Of a stretch of DNA of 64,000 bases, positions 1 to 8,171 are shown piece after piece. Location of the stretch: the NCBI RefSeq assembly GCF_018069805.1, contig NZ_JAGPYN010000008.1:62001-126000 (forward strand), in the 5' to 3' direction. Both the position numbers and the translations under genes were made by a program. Under the pieces are notes generated by a model, which was given only the letters and a program-made list of their open reading frames with translations, did no database searches and was not told where the DNA came from. This DNA comes from Pseudoalteromonas ostreae (GTDB taxonomy: Bacteria > Pseudomonadota > Gammaproteobacteria > Enterobacterales > Alteromonadaceae). The first letter of the stretch is position 1; each line of letters begins with the position of its first letter.

Positions 1-1
1 A

Positions 2-751
2 TGGCCGGTGTATATTCCTGTGCTTGATAATATGCTTGCCTATAACCAACAACACGACATTACTGCAAACATAAACAATTGGCTCAGTTTTACTCAGCAG
101 CAGTTGGTGCTTGCTAAAGAGAGTAAACTTAGACTCAATTCAATTGAGCTTAATGCGTTACAAACGCAGGTAACTAAGAATCTTACTCGCGTTGATCTTC
201 CAGCAAACCTTAAACACACTCTCAACGAGTTTAATGAGTATTTAGCGCTCTATACACCCCGTGGAAGTGTTGGTTTACATGGCTTATCAAATGGTGGGTC
301 TTGGTATCAAAGTAAGTTAAATTACTTCTCAGGCACTACTAAAGCACCAATAAATTGGCTAGTTGCAGTGCAATCTCAGTTGAAGGAAATGCAGCAAGGG
401 GCATACTCTATGCGTTTTGCAGTTGATCATCAGCACTCAGTCCTTGAGCAGCGTTTTGCACTGTCTAAAGATAAGCAAGTTGGCTTTGATTGGGCGCAAA
501 ATTACTTGAGCTTAACAAGTTCAGCAGGGCAAGCAGTAACAGATATAAGTAATGAAGAACGTACTTTTTGGTTAGCTATGATGGAAACCGATCTTGGTAT
601 CCATTACCATGCTTGGACTGTGCAACAAGCAAAAGTTAATTTACTTAAACGATTAAAAATGACGCCACAACAAGTCGATTATTTAGTGGCTGATATCATT
701 TTTTATCCGGCACAAAGTTTTGCGTTCGCAACACTCTTAACGACTCAGTAA
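2..751 (+). CDS. DUF885 family protein, C-terminal part (truncated by window edge)
   Basis: The reading frame is open to the left edge (codons W-P before the first possible GTG at 8), so this is the end of a longer gene and the true start lies outside the window. About 249 residues are visible. Around residues 85-115 there is a G-L-x-N-G-x-x-W-Y-x-x-K-L pattern followed by S-G-T-T, which resembles the DUF885 motif in which a G-x-x-x-Y segment precedes a T-T pair. Near the end, D-L-G-I-H-Y-H-A-W-T and F-Y-P-A-Q-S resemble the D-x-G-x-H-x-x-x-W and P-G-Q-A segments of the same family. DUF885 proteins are often exported and peptidase-like, and their substrates are mostly unknown. The family call is from motif memory; the function is not inferred further. 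Confidence 0.6.
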   Translation, partial: WPVYIPVLDNMLAYNQQHDITANINNWLSFTQQQLVLAKESKLRLNSIELNALQTQVTKNLTRVDLPANLKHTLNEFNEYLALYTPRGSVGLHGLSNGGSWYQSKLNYFSGTTKAPINWLVAVQSQLKEMQQGAYSMRFAVDHQHSVLEQRFALSKDKQVGFDWAQNYLSLTSSAGQAVTDISNEERTFWLAMMETDLGIHYHAWTVQQAKVNLLKRLKMTPQQVDYLVADIIFYPAQSFAFATLLTTQ

Positions 752-767
752 GCTCGCTTGCTGATTT

Positions 768-1112
768 CTATGACCTTGGCTCGCAGTTGCTACAGCGCTG
801 CGCTGTTGGATCGGCATTTAGCCGTTGCGAGTCAATTTTTTCTTCACAGTCACAACAATAACCATATTGGCCGATATCGATTTGACAGACTGCCGCTTCA
901 AGTTGTTCTAAGCGTACTATGATATCTTTATATTCAGTACCAAGTTGCTTTTGTGTAAGCTCTAACCATTGTTCAGGGTTATTTTTGTGCAAGGTTTCAG
1001 CTAGTGAGTGATGCAATTGGTTACTTGAGTTTGATAGTGTCGTAAGTAAGCACTGCCTTACTTGCTCTAACTCTGTATTAAGTTTTTGAAGGTGAAGTTG
1101 AGCATTGATCAT
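768..1112 (-). CDS. DksA/TraR C4-type zinc-finger protein
   Basis: Small protein of 114 residues. The C-terminal third carries a four-cysteine zinc finger: C-C-D-C near residue 87, then D-P-T-A-x-R-C-x-x-C near residue 107. This layout is typical of the DksA/TraR family. The N-terminal two thirds are helical and glutamine/leucine rich, as in the coiled coil of DksA, but shorter than DksA itself (about 150 residues). Family members act on RNA polymerase through its secondary channel; whether this short one does so is unknown. An ATG at 1118 is also possible, but GAGG sits only three bases before it and nine bases before the ATG at 1112, so 1112 is preferred. It is convergent with the DUF885 gene and on the same strand as dusC. 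Confidence 0.75.
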   Translation of the reverse strand: MINAQLHLQKLNTELEQVRQCLLTTLSNSSNQLHHSLAETLHKNNPEQWLELTQKQLGTEYKDIIVRLEQLEAAVCQIDIGQYGYCCDCEEKIDSQRLNADPTAQRCSNCEPRS

Positions 1113-1183
1113 TGTCATTATCCTCGTTGAGCAATGCTGTAGTATTCAGTAATTTAAAAAAGTCGACTATGATGTGCGTCAAA

Positions 1184-2140
1184 TTAAGGTGCAATAGCGT
1201 ATTTTTTCAAAACATCGGCCACATCTTCTTTTACCTTCAAACGTCTGATCTCATCGAACAAAGTATCAGCTTGAAAATATTGACGTTTTAAATAGCCCAG
1301 CCACTGCTTAGTACGAGAAGCAAAATATTTTTCATCTTTCGCTGGATCATGATGTATGGCTGAATGGATCAGATGATAGAGAATATGCTCCCACTTTAAG
1401 CCAACATAGTGTTCATCATTAAAATGTGCTTTAATTTTTCGTGCTAAATCAGGGTGCGACAGTGCACCACGACCAAGCATTAAGTCTGTGCAACCACTAC
1501 GTTGTTGGCAAAGTAGTGCATCTTCTATTTGCCAAATCTCACCATTTGCGACCACGGCGATGTTTTTATCTTTGATCAGTGGTGGAATTTTTTCCCAGTA
1601 AGCGGGTGGGTTATAACCGTCTCGCTTTGTACGGGCATGAATAGCAATGCTATTGGCGCCGGCACTAACAACGGCATCAACAATTTCTTGACTGTTACTG
1701 TCATCATCAAAACCTAAACGAATTTTAGCGCTTACTTGATGCTCGCTTGGCACGGCGTCACGAACTGCTTTAATGATTGCATACATGTGCTCAGGATCTT
1801 TTAGTAGCACGGCGCCACCTTTACTTTTATTGACAGTTTTAGCAGGGCACCCAAAATTAAGATCAACGCCGTGAGAGCCAAGCTCTATTACTTTGACCGC
1901 GTTTTCAGCTAATGCGTGTGCTACTTGGCCAAGTAATTGGATACGTACAGGAGTGCCAGAGCGAGTTAAACCGTTATTATTTAGCTCTGGGCAATAGCGA
2001 TGAAATACTTTATCAGGCAAGCAGGCATCAATAACACGTACAAATTCAGTGACGCATAAATCAAAACCACCAATTTCGGTGAGTAGTTGGCGCATTTTAA
2101 AATCGACAACCCCTTCCATGGGCGCTAAAACTAATTTCAT
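1184..2140 (-). CDS. dusC: tRNA-dihydrouridine(16) synthase DusC
   Basis: Flavin-dependent reductase that converts uridine to dihydrouridine in tRNA; the DusC subgroup acts at position 16. The protein opens with the FMN-binding A-P-M-E-G-V-V-D segment at residues 6-13. It has the N-F-G-C-P-A-K-T-V active-site loop with its catalytic cysteine near residue 98, then K-I-R-L-G, a conserved I-H-A-R-T, a V-V-A-N-G-E-I segment and an L-M-L-G-R-G-A phosphate-binding segment near residue 220. Its length of 318 residues matches E. coli DusC (about 315). The E-F-V-R-V near the N-terminus also fits DusC rather than DusA or DusB. It starts at ATG 2140 and is monocistronic or transcribed towards the zinc-finger gene. 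Confidence 0.92.
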   Translation of the reverse strand: MKLVLAPMEGVVDFKMRQLLTEIGGFDLCVTEFVRVIDACLPDKVFHRYCPELNNNGLTRSGTPVRIQLLGQVAHALAENAVKVIELGSHGVDLNFGCPAKTVNKSKGGAVLLKDPEHMYAIIKAVRDAVPSEHQVSAKIRLGFDDDSNSQEIVDAVVSAGANSIAIHARTKRDGYNPPAYWEKIPPLIKDKNIAVVANGEIWQIEDALLCQQRSGCTDLMLGRGALSHPDLARKIKAHFNDEHYVGLKWEHILYHLIHSAIHHDPAKDEKYFASRTKQWLGYLKRQYFQADTLFDEIRRLKVKEDVADVLKKYAIAP

Positions 2141-2252
2141 GATAGGGGCACTTTGACTTTAGAAAAGGAGGCGTAGTTTACCTGTAAATATAACATTGAT
2201 AAATGCCAATTTTACTCCCATAGTTAACTTCAGTTGTTCACTCTTTTGTAGC

Positions 2253-2267
2253 GTTATTGTAAATAAC
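2253..2267. promoter_or_regulatory. Small inverted repeat upstream of the EGKCG peptide operon
   Basis: GTTATT and AATAAC form a perfect six-base inverted repeat around a three-base centre, about 90 bases upstream of the hvfA-like start. It lies in the only intergenic space before the operon, so it could be part of an operator or promoter. No regulator is identified and a repeat of this size could be chance. Confidence 0.25.
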
Positions 2268-2354
2268 AAATAAAAAGTTGCGATTAAGTGAAATATTATT
2301 TTTTTAGCAAGGTCTACTTAGTACACCCCTTACATGTTTAGAGAGAGTCATAAA

Positions 2355-2855
2355 ATGAATACACTTAAAAAAAATTCAATTGCGTTAACATTAGGCGCAG
2401 TAGTTGTAGGTAGCACAAGTTTTATTTCTGCAGATGTTCAAGCGAACCCATTTGAATTTCAGCAAATGGTAACAGGCTACCAAGTCGACGCTACAGAAGG
2501 TAAATGTGGCGAAGGCAAATGTGGTGGTGATGCTAAAGACGCCAAAGCTAAAAAAGAAGGTAAATGCGGTGAAGGCAAGTGTGGCGGTGATGCTAAAGAT
2601 GCCAAAGCTAAAAAAGAAGGCAAGTGCGGCGAAGGCAAATGTGGTGGCGATGCTAAACACGATAAAGCTAAAAAAGAAGGCAAGTGTGGCGAAGGCAAAT
2701 GTGGCGGTGATGCTAAATACGATAAAGCTAAAAAAGAAGGCAAGTGTGGCGAAGGCAAATGTGGCGGCGATGCTAAACATGATAAAGCTAACAAAGAAGG
2801 CAAGTGCGGCGGTGATGCTAAGGCAAAAACAGAAGGTAAATGCGGTAGCCATTAA
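2355..2855 (+). CDS. hvfA: HvfA/bufferin-like RiPP precursor with twelve EGKCG motifs
   Basis: Exported, cysteine-rich, repeat-based peptide of 166 residues. Residues 1-30 form a clear Sec signal peptide (lysine-rich start, hydrophobic core, D-V-Q-A cleavage region). From about residue 45 to the end the protein is built from five 20-residue units, each with EGKCG-EGKCG-GDAK followed by a lysine/alanine spacer, plus two single EGKCG copies. That gives twelve EGKCG motifs, and every cysteine lies in one. Known family: in HvfA and bufferin-type peptides, EGKCG cysteines are modified by a DUF692 iron enzyme with a DUF2063 partner, and the product binds copper. Those two genes follow directly here. 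The start at 2355 is chosen because GAGAGAG lies about eight bases upstream and the signal peptide begins there; an in-frame ATG at 2334 is less likely. The role in copper binding is inferred from the family. Confidence 0.88.
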   Translation: MNTLKKNSIALTLGAVVVGSTSFISADVQANPFEFQQMVTGYQVDATEGKCGEGKCGGDAKDAKAKKEGKCGEGKCGGDAKDAKAKKEGKCGEGKCGGDAKHDKAKKEGKCGEGKCGGDAKYDKAKKEGKCGEGKCGGDAKHDKANKEGKCGGDAKAKTEGKCGSH

Positions 2856-2942
2856 TTAGATAAGTTAAGTAACCTGAAATTTGGTTAAGTAGTTTGTTTA
2901 TAAAAGGGCCGCGTTGTGGCCCTTTTAAATGAAGGAGTGGAT

Positions 2943-3797
2943 ATGACTGTACCTAGTAACAGTGAATTTGGCATGGTAGGGCTTGGGCTGCGCAGAGAAA
3001 TGCTCGATGAATTACTGACGCAGATACCAAAGCAAATTGATTTTATGGAAGTGGCTCCTGAGAACTGGTTAAAGCTTGGCGGTCGCTTTGCTAAGCAGTT
3101 TAAGTCACTGACCGATACAAGTAACTTTGTCTGTCATGGCTTGTCATTGTCCATCGGCTCACCTGAACCGTTAGATATTGAATTTGTTAAAGCATTAAAA
3201 GTATTTTTTAAAGCACATAACGTTAAGCTTTTTAGTGAGCACCTTAGTTATTGTTCTGGCAGCGGCCATATGTATGATCTGATGCCGATCCCATTTACTG
3301 AAGCTGCGATTGCCCATGTTGTTGAGCGGATAAAAAAGGTACAAGATATTCTCGAGCAGCAAATCGCTATCGAAAATGTGTCTTATTATGCCGCGCCTGG
3401 TCAGCAAATGAGCGAGTTAGAATTTACCACTGAAATATTACAGCAAGCTGATTGTAAGTTATTACTCGATGTAAATAATATCTATGTGAATTCGATAAAT
3501 CATGGTTATGATGCAGAACATTTTTTAGCTAGCTTGCCATCACAACGCATAGCGTATGGCCATGTAGCAGGGCATTACAACGAAGCGGATGATTTACTTG
3601 TTGATACTCACGGTGCTGACGTGATTGACCCTGTTTGGCAATTACTTGATCACGCTTATCAACATCATGGAGTGTTTGCGACTTTATTGGAGCGTGATTT
3701 TAATATTCCAGCTATCGCTGAGCTAACAAAAGAGCTGGATATAATTCATCAACTACAAGCCAAACACGCAATAATACAGCGTAAAGAAAGTGCCTGA
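2943..3797 (+). CDS. hvfB: DUF692 multinuclear iron oxidase (MNIO), HvfB/BufB-like
   Basis: Enzyme of 284 residues in the DUF692 (MNIO) family, which uses two or three iron ions in a TIM barrel to oxidise cysteines of a peptide substrate. Conserved segments in order are E-N-W near residue 37, H-G-L-S-L-S-I-G near 65, S-E-H-L-S-Y near 99, I-E-N-V-S-Y near 142, L-L-L-D-V-N-N-I-Y near 173, H-V-A-G-H near 206, D-T-H-G near 220 and L-E-R-D near 249. These supply the usual His/Asp/Glu metal ligands. It starts at ATG 2943 with GAAGGAG just upstream; the 5' extension to 2916 has no comparable ribosome site. It sits 87 bases after the precursor gene and one base before the DUF2063 gene, so the three form an operon. 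The likely substrate is the EGKCG precursor. Confidence 0.9.
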   Translation: MTVPSNSEFGMVGLGLRREMLDELLTQIPKQIDFMEVAPENWLKLGGRFAKQFKSLTDTSNFVCHGLSLSIGSPEPLDIEFVKALKVFFKAHNVKLFSEHLSYCSGSGHMYDLMPIPFTEAAIAHVVERIKKVQDILEQQIAIENVSYYAAPGQQMSELEFTTEILQQADCKLLLDVNNIYVNSINHGYDAEHFLASLPSQRIAYGHVAGHYNEADDLLVDTHGADVIDPVWQLLDHAYQHHGVFATLLERDFNIPAIAELTKELDIIHQLQAKHAIIQRKESA

Positions 3798-3798
3798 T

Positions 3799-4548
3799 AT
3801 GAATTTTATTGAAACTCAACAAGTATTTATGGCGCATATTCGCGCACCCGAAGCGCAACCAAAGCCAGGTGATATCGAAGACCGTCGTATGGCGATCTAC
3901 CGTGATTTATTTTTCAATAATATCAATGGCTTTATTTCTTCAGGGTTTCCGGTGCTGAAAACACTTTACTGCGATGATGACTGGGTAAAATTAGTACGTC
4001 GGTTTTTTGCAGAGCACGATTGCCAATCTCCCTTTTTTTTGGATATTGCGGGCGAGTTTATTTATTATTTAAGTCATGATTACGTTTTGCAACCAAGCGA
4101 TCCTGTATTTATGTTGGAACTTGCCCATTATGAATGGATTGAGCTGGATGTATCAATAGCGCACACTGATTCAACAGAGTGCGCTATTACTGATGAGGTG
4201 ACTGAGGTGCCACTTTATATGAGTAGTTGCGCGCGAAATTTAAGTTATCAGTTTGCTGTACAGCATATCAGTGCTGATTTTCAACCACAGCAGCCTAGTG
4301 AACAGCCTCACTATTTTGTGGTATATCGCGATACAGACGACGAAGTACAATTTCTTGCTACCAATGCAATGACAGCATTATTACTGGCGATTATAGATAC
4401 AACACCGAGTATCAAATTTGCTTCGTTGGTGAAGAAAGTTGCTTTACAAGCGCCGCAATTTACTACAGAGCAGCTTGTGCAAGGTGCTACAGCAACATTA
4501 TGTGCAATGGTGGAACGTGGAATTATCGTGACAAAAAATCACCCTTAA
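3799..4548 (+). CDS. hvfC: DUF2063 partner protein, HvfC/BufC-like
   Basis: Protein of 249 residues. The first about 100 residues match the DUF2063 domain: Q-x-x-F-M-A-H-I-R, then R-R-M-A-I-Y-R-D-L-F-F-N-N-I-N-G-F-I and F-P-V-L-K-T-L, then D-I-A-G-E-F near residue 85. In MNIO systems this protein binds the leader or precursor and presents it to the DUF692 enzyme. The start at ATG 3799 follows the stop of the MNIO gene after one base, so translation is probably coupled; the GTG at 3790 would overlap that gene. The C-terminal part (about residues 130-249) is the more variable region usual for these partners. Cytoplasmic, no signal peptide or membrane segment. Confidence 0.87.
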   Translation: MNFIETQQVFMAHIRAPEAQPKPGDIEDRRMAIYRDLFFNNINGFISSGFPVLKTLYCDDDWVKLVRRFFAEHDCQSPFFLDIAGEFIYYLSHDYVLQPSDPVFMLELAHYEWIELDVSIAHTDSTECAITDEVTEVPLYMSSCARNLSYQFAVQHISADFQPQQPSEQPHYFVVYRDTDDEVQFLATNAMTALLLAIIDTTPSIKFASLVKKVALQAPQFTTEQLVQGATATLCAMVERGIIVTKNHP

Positions 4549-4621
4549 AGTCTTTATTGATTACTTTACATCGTCTATTATGTGCGCCTTAATTCGTCTC
4601 GCTTAATAAAAGGTAGTGCCT

Positions 4622-4744
4622 ATGTCAGAAGATAAAGATTTTAAAGATCCGTTTAATGCAATGTATTTTTTTGCGTTCTTAGCTGTGTTTACAGGAATTG
4701 GCTGTTTAAATGCAATCCTAGGCTGGATCACTACAGTATCTTAA
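4622..4744 (+). CDS. Small single-pass membrane protein, 40 residues
   Basis: Short gene with a charged N-terminus (M-S-E-D-K-D-F-K-D-P) and a hydrophobic stretch from about residue 14 to 36, ending soon after. An AAAGG ribosome site lies about eight bases upstream of the ATG, and an intrinsic terminator follows 20 bases after the stop. The reading frame, ribosome site and terminator together support a real gene. It is 73 bases after the DUF2063 gene and upstream of apt, so it could be the last gene of the peptide operon or an independent unit. No function is recognised. Confidence 0.6.
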   Translation: MSEDKDFKDPFNAMYFFAFLAVFTGIGCLNAILGWITTVS

Positions 4745-4763
4745 TTTGCATTATGCAAATTTA

Positions 4764-4792
4764 GGGGCTGCATTTGCAGCCTTATCTTTTTC
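4764..4792 (+). terminator. Intrinsic terminator after the small membrane protein gene
   Basis: GGCTGC, a four-base ATTT loop and GCAGCC form a hairpin followed by a T-rich run (TTATCTTTTTC). It separates the peptide operon and the small membrane gene from apt. Confidence 0.7.
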
Positions 4793-4871
4793 TAAACTTC
4801 CTGCCGACAACTGATTTTTGTAATGTTATACTTATCTGCTTTGTAATATTACAGATAAAACAGTTTAAATT

Positions 4872-5417
4872 ATGACTCAAGTAACTCCATCTATCATTAA
4901 AGATAGCATTGCTACTATTGCTGATTACCCTAAAGCAGGGATTATGTTCCGTGATGTAACTACGCTAATGGCTAATCCCGCTGCATTTCAAGCAACAATT
5001 AATGCATTTATTTCAGCTTATAAAGATCAAGGCTTTACCAAGATTATAGGTACTGAATCTCGTGGTTTTATCTTTGCTGCACCACTTTCATATGCACTAG
5101 GTATTCCTTTTATTCCAGTGCGTAAACCGGGTAAACTGCCACGTGCAGTGATCTCGCAAGATTATCAACTAGAATATGGTGAAGATGTATTAGAGCTGCA
5201 TACAGATGCCATTGTTCCAGGTGACAAAGTACTTTTAGTTGATGACTTATTGGCAACCGGCGGTACGATTGAAGCGACCGCTAAATTAGTCAATAAGCTG
5301 GGTGGTGATGCGACAGATGCAGCATTTGTCGTCTCTCTACCAGAACTAGGAGGCGAGCAACGCATTACAAAAATGGGGATTAACATCCTAAAATTGGTTG
5401 AATTCGAAGGCGAATAA
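4872..5417 (+). CDS. apt: Adenine phosphoribosyltransferase
   Basis: Purine salvage enzyme that joins adenine and PRPP to give AMP and pyrophosphate. The protein has 181 residues, the usual length. Motifs are F-R-D-V-T-T-L near residue 27, G-T-E-S-R-G-F near 61, R-K-P-G-K-L-P near 85 and the PRPP-binding [13 protein letters not shown] near residues 118-130. The dnaX start codon lies three bases after its stop, so apt and dnaX are co-transcribed, as in E. coli and relatives. Confidence 0.96.
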   Translation: MTQVTPSIIKDSIATIADYPKAGIMFRDVTTLMANPAAFQATINAFISAYKDQGFTKIIGTESRGFIFAAPLSYALGIPFIPVRKPGKLPRAVISQDYQLEYGEDVLELHTDAIVPGDKVLLVDDLLATGGTIEATAKLVNKLGGDATDAAFVVSLPELGGEQRITKMGINILKLVEFEGE

Positions 5418-5420
5418 TTA

Positions 5421-7781
5421 ATGAGTTATCAAGTCCTAGCGAGAAAATGGCGTCCACAGACCTTTCATGAATTGGTCGGTCAGTCCCATGTGAAACAAGC
5501 GCTTATTAATGCTTTAACACAAAACAGACTGCATCACGCTTATTTGTTCACTGGGACTCGCGGGGTGGGTAAAACCACCATCGCACGTATTTTTGCAAAA
5601 AGCTTAAATTGTGATGAAGGCATTTCAGCTGAGCCTTGCGGAAAGTGTAGTAGTTGTGTCGATATCGAAACTGGTCGTTATATTGACTTACTTGAGATAG
5701 ATGCCGCATCGCGCACTAAAGTTGAAGATACCCGTGAGATATTGGATAACGTGCAGTACGCGCCAACTCGCGGTCGCTACAAAGTGTACCTGATCGATGA
5801 AGTACACATGCTTTCAAAGCATAGTTTTAATGCATTATTAAAAACCTTGGAAGAGCCGCCTGAGCACGTTAAGTTTTTATTAGCGACGACGGATCCACAG
5901 AAACTGCCTGTCACCATTTTATCGCGTTGTTTGCAGTTTAATCTTAATGCGTTATCGCAACTTGAAATACTTCAACAACTTGAATATGTGTTAGGCGAAG
6001 AAAAATTAAGTTTTGAAACTCAAGCCCTGCCAATTATCGCCAAAGCGGCTGATGGCAGTATGCGTGATGCATTGAGTTTAACTGATCAAGCGATTGCTCA
6101 AACCAATGGTGATATTAAGCATCAAGCGGTGCAAGCAATGCTAGGGTTGATGGACAACCATTATAGCCAGCACTTGCTGGTTGCATTATTAGCCCAAGAC
6201 GGCCATGCATTGATGGCGCAAATCGAGCAAGTTGCCACCCAAAACCCAAATTATATTGCTTTGTTAGATGATCTAATTGGCCTTACACATTTAGCACAAT
6301 TAACCCAATTAGTGCCCGATGCCGCCAAGTTAGATGAATATAATCGCGAGTTTATTAATGAAGTAGCAAAGAGCTGCGATTCACAACAAATCCAAATTTA
6401 TTATCAATTACTGCTTAATGGCAAAAAAGATTTACAATGGGCGCCAGAGCCTCGTTTAGGTTTCGAAATGGTTATGCTGCGTTTATTGGCATTTCAACCA
6501 GTTGATAGCCAAATGCTTGCAAGTACTGCAGCGCAAGCACCAGCGGCCGATAACAACCGGTCTCGTTCAGCAGCATTGAGAGATATTCTCAATAAGAATA
6601 AGCCTGCAACACCGCAGCCTGTTGATAACCAAGTATCATTGCCCCAACAAGCTGCACTGGTACAAGCGACCGAGAGTGCCCCTGAACAAGTCGTTGCAAC
6701 AACTGAGCGCTCTGTAACCAGTGAGCAAACAGCACATCTTGATACGCAGCCTCTTGTTACCACCGCAGATGCAAATTCGGGAATTATGCACGAAGCTGCG
6801 CATGGTAATGATCCAGATGCAGAGCTTGAGCAACAATTAGTATCTCAATATGATGAGGTAATGAATAACGCAGTGGAGCAGGGCTTTCATAGTGGCTTTG
6901 AGCATGCGCCAGAACAATCTTTGCCTGAGCATCAATATAGCGCAGAGCAAACCGCTCCAGCGCCAAATAGCAGCTCATTTACTGACTATTCAGATAGCAC
7001 AGATATTAGCCAAAAAGAAGCACAAGCGCAGTCCGCAATTGCACGTATTTTACGAGATAGAAATATTTCCGGTGCAGGTACGCTCTCAGGTGGTAAAACA
7101 TCGGTGGCGCCATCAACGAATAAACCAGCTGCGGTTGAGCGCGGTACTGCGGTAAAAAAGTCACAGCCCCAGATAACGGGGGCAAGTAGTCAGCCTGAGA
7201 CTGATGGTTACACGCCGAATAGTGCCCAAAATAAGCGTGTGAAACCTGACTTTAAAGAAAAACATCAGACTATTACTGAGAATTTAGCACCGGAATTGCT
7301 AGAGCAAATTAATCCACAAAAAGTAGTTGCTGCACCTGAGCCTGAAATAAATATTCAAATACCGGATGATTTTCAAAGCCCGATCAGCGATATTCGTTTT
7401 GCACATCAACAAGATGAGTGGGCATACTTAATTAAGCGGATGGGACTTGGCGGGCGGATGCGTCAATTTGCTTTGCATTCAATTTATTCAAAGCAACAAC
7501 AACAGCTGAACTTAGAAGTGGATGAATCGCAAAAACATCTCGATACCCCGATGTTAAGGCAAAAGCTTAGTGCAGCGCTGGCCAGTATTTACGGGCATAA
7601 TGTTGAGCTGACAATCAATTTTGCCCCTGGGGTGATAGATTCGCCTTACTTAATTCAGCAAAAGATTGATGCAGGGCGCCATCAGCAAGCAATTGATGTG
7701 ATCAACGGTGATGAAAATATCGTACAGTTACAGCAGCTATTTTCTGCAATTATCGATGAAAACAGTATTCAGGCATTGTAA
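5421..7781 (+). CDS. dnaX: DNA polymerase III subunits gamma and tau
   Basis: Clamp-loader ATPase and replisome organiser, 786 residues in the full-length tau form. The AAA+ core is at residues 1-220 with the Walker A segment G-T-R-G-V-G-K-T-T near 45, the four-cysteine zinc site (C-x8-C-x2-C-x2-C) near 64-79, Walker B L-I-D-E-V-H near 124-129 and the S-R-C segment with its arginine finger near 168. Residues about 380-650 are a long, low-complexity linker rich in Gln, Ala and Glu. The conserved tau C-terminal domain, which binds polymerase alpha, begins near residue 650. Tau is longer than in E. coli (643) because of this linker. A slippery heptamer at 7154 with a downstream hairpin implies that a shorter gamma form is also made (see separate entry). 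Confidence 0.96.
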   Translation: MSYQVLARKWRPQTFHELVGQSHVKQALINALTQNRLHHAYLFTGTRGVGKTTIARIFAKSLNCDEGISAEPCGKCSSCVDIETGRYIDLLEIDAASRTKVEDTREILDNVQYAPTRGRYKVYLIDEVHMLSKHSFNALLKTLEEPPEHVKFLLATTDPQKLPVTILSRCLQFNLNALSQLEILQQLEYVLGEEKLSFETQALPIIAKAADGSMRDALSLTDQAIAQTNGDIKHQAVQAMLGLMDNHYSQHLLVALLAQDGHALMAQIEQVATQNPNYIALLDDLIGLTHLAQLTQLVPDAAKLDEYNREFINEVAKSCDSQQIQIYYQLLLNGKKDLQWAPEPRLGFEMVMLRLLAFQPVDSQMLASTAAQAPAADNNRSRSAALRDILNKNKPATPQPVDNQVSLPQQAALVQATESAPEQVVATTERSVTSEQTAHLDTQPLVTTADANSGIMHEAAHGNDPDAELEQQLVSQYDEVMNNAVEQGFHSGFEHAPEQSLPEHQYSAEQTAPAPNSSSFTDYSDSTDISQKEAQAQSAIARILRDRNISGAGTLSGGKTSVAPSTNKPAAVERGTAVKKSQPQITGASSQPETDGYTPNSAQNKRVKPDFKEKHQTITENLAPELLEQINPQKVVAAPEPEINIQIPDDFQSPISDIRFAHQQDEWAYLIKRMGLGGRMRQFALHSIYSKQQQQLNLEVDESQKHLDTPMLRQKLSAALASIYGHNVELTINFAPGVIDSPYLIQQKIDAGRHQQAIDVINGDENIVQLQQLFSAIIDENSIQAL
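7154..7189 (+). promoter_or_regulatory. dnaX: Programmed -1 frameshift site in dnaX
   Basis: The heptamer A-AAA-AAG at 7154-7160 is in the phase required for -1 slippage (zero-frame codons GTA AAA AAG). Five bases later GCCCC (7166-7170) can pair with GGGGC (7179-7183) over an eight-base loop, giving a G/C-only five-pair hairpin. In the -1 frame, nine codons follow before TAG at 7187-7189, which would give a gamma form of about 589 residues. The same heptamer drives gamma synthesis in E. coli dnaX. The stop falls in the linker before the tau C-terminal domain, as expected. That slippage occurs is inference. Confidence 0.72.
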
Positions 7782-7836
7782 TTCACTGCAATAGCCCTTA
7801 TCTTCATGGCAATTAGAAATAGAAAGAGAGAAAGTT

Positions 7837-8163
7837 ATGTTTAAAGGTGGAATGGGTAACATGATGAAGCAAGCGCAGCAAATGCAAGAGCGCATGCAAA
7901 AAGCCCAAGACGAAATTGCTCACTTAGAAGTGGTTGGTGAAGCAGGTGCTGGTTTAGTTAAAGTAACCATGCTTGGAAACCATAATGTTCGCCGTGTTGA
8001 ACTTGATGAAAGTTTAATGGAAGACGAAAAAGATCTTATTGAAGACTTACTTGCCGCTGCGTGTAATGACGCAGTACGCCGTGTAGCAGAAGAAACACAA
8101 GAGCGCATGGGTAAAGTAACTGGCGGTATGCAATTACCACCAGGTATGAAAATGCCGTTTTAA
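7837..8163 (+). CDS. ybaB: YbaB/EbfC nucleoid-associated protein
   Basis: DNA-binding dimer of 108 residues that associates with the nucleoid. It has the family pattern: a Met/Gln-rich first helix (M-M-K-Q-A-Q-Q-M-Q), then an A-G-A-G-L-V-K-V segment near residue 38, E-D-L-L-A-A-A-x-N-D-A near 70 and a C-terminal M-G-x-V-T-G-G-M-x-L-P-P-G-M near 95-108. AGAGAGAAAG precedes the ATG. It lies between dnaX and recR, which is the standard arrangement across bacteria and supports the call. Confidence 0.95.
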   Translation: MFKGGMGNMMKQAQQMQERMQKAQDEIAHLEVVGEAGAGLVKVTMLGNHNVRRVELDESLMEDEKDLIEDLLAAACNDAVRRVAEETQERMGKVTGGMQLPPGMKMPF

Positions 8164-8171
8164 GATAAAAC

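Noticed and set aside
2391-2852. Minus-strand open frames opposite the EGKCG repeat gene
   Set aside because: They are low-complexity shadows of the repeat array in other frames and have no ribosome site or independent support.
6423-6429. Second A-AAA-AAG heptamer in dnaX
   Set aside because: It is out of phase for -1 slippage (codons AAA AAA GAT), so it is not a frameshift site.
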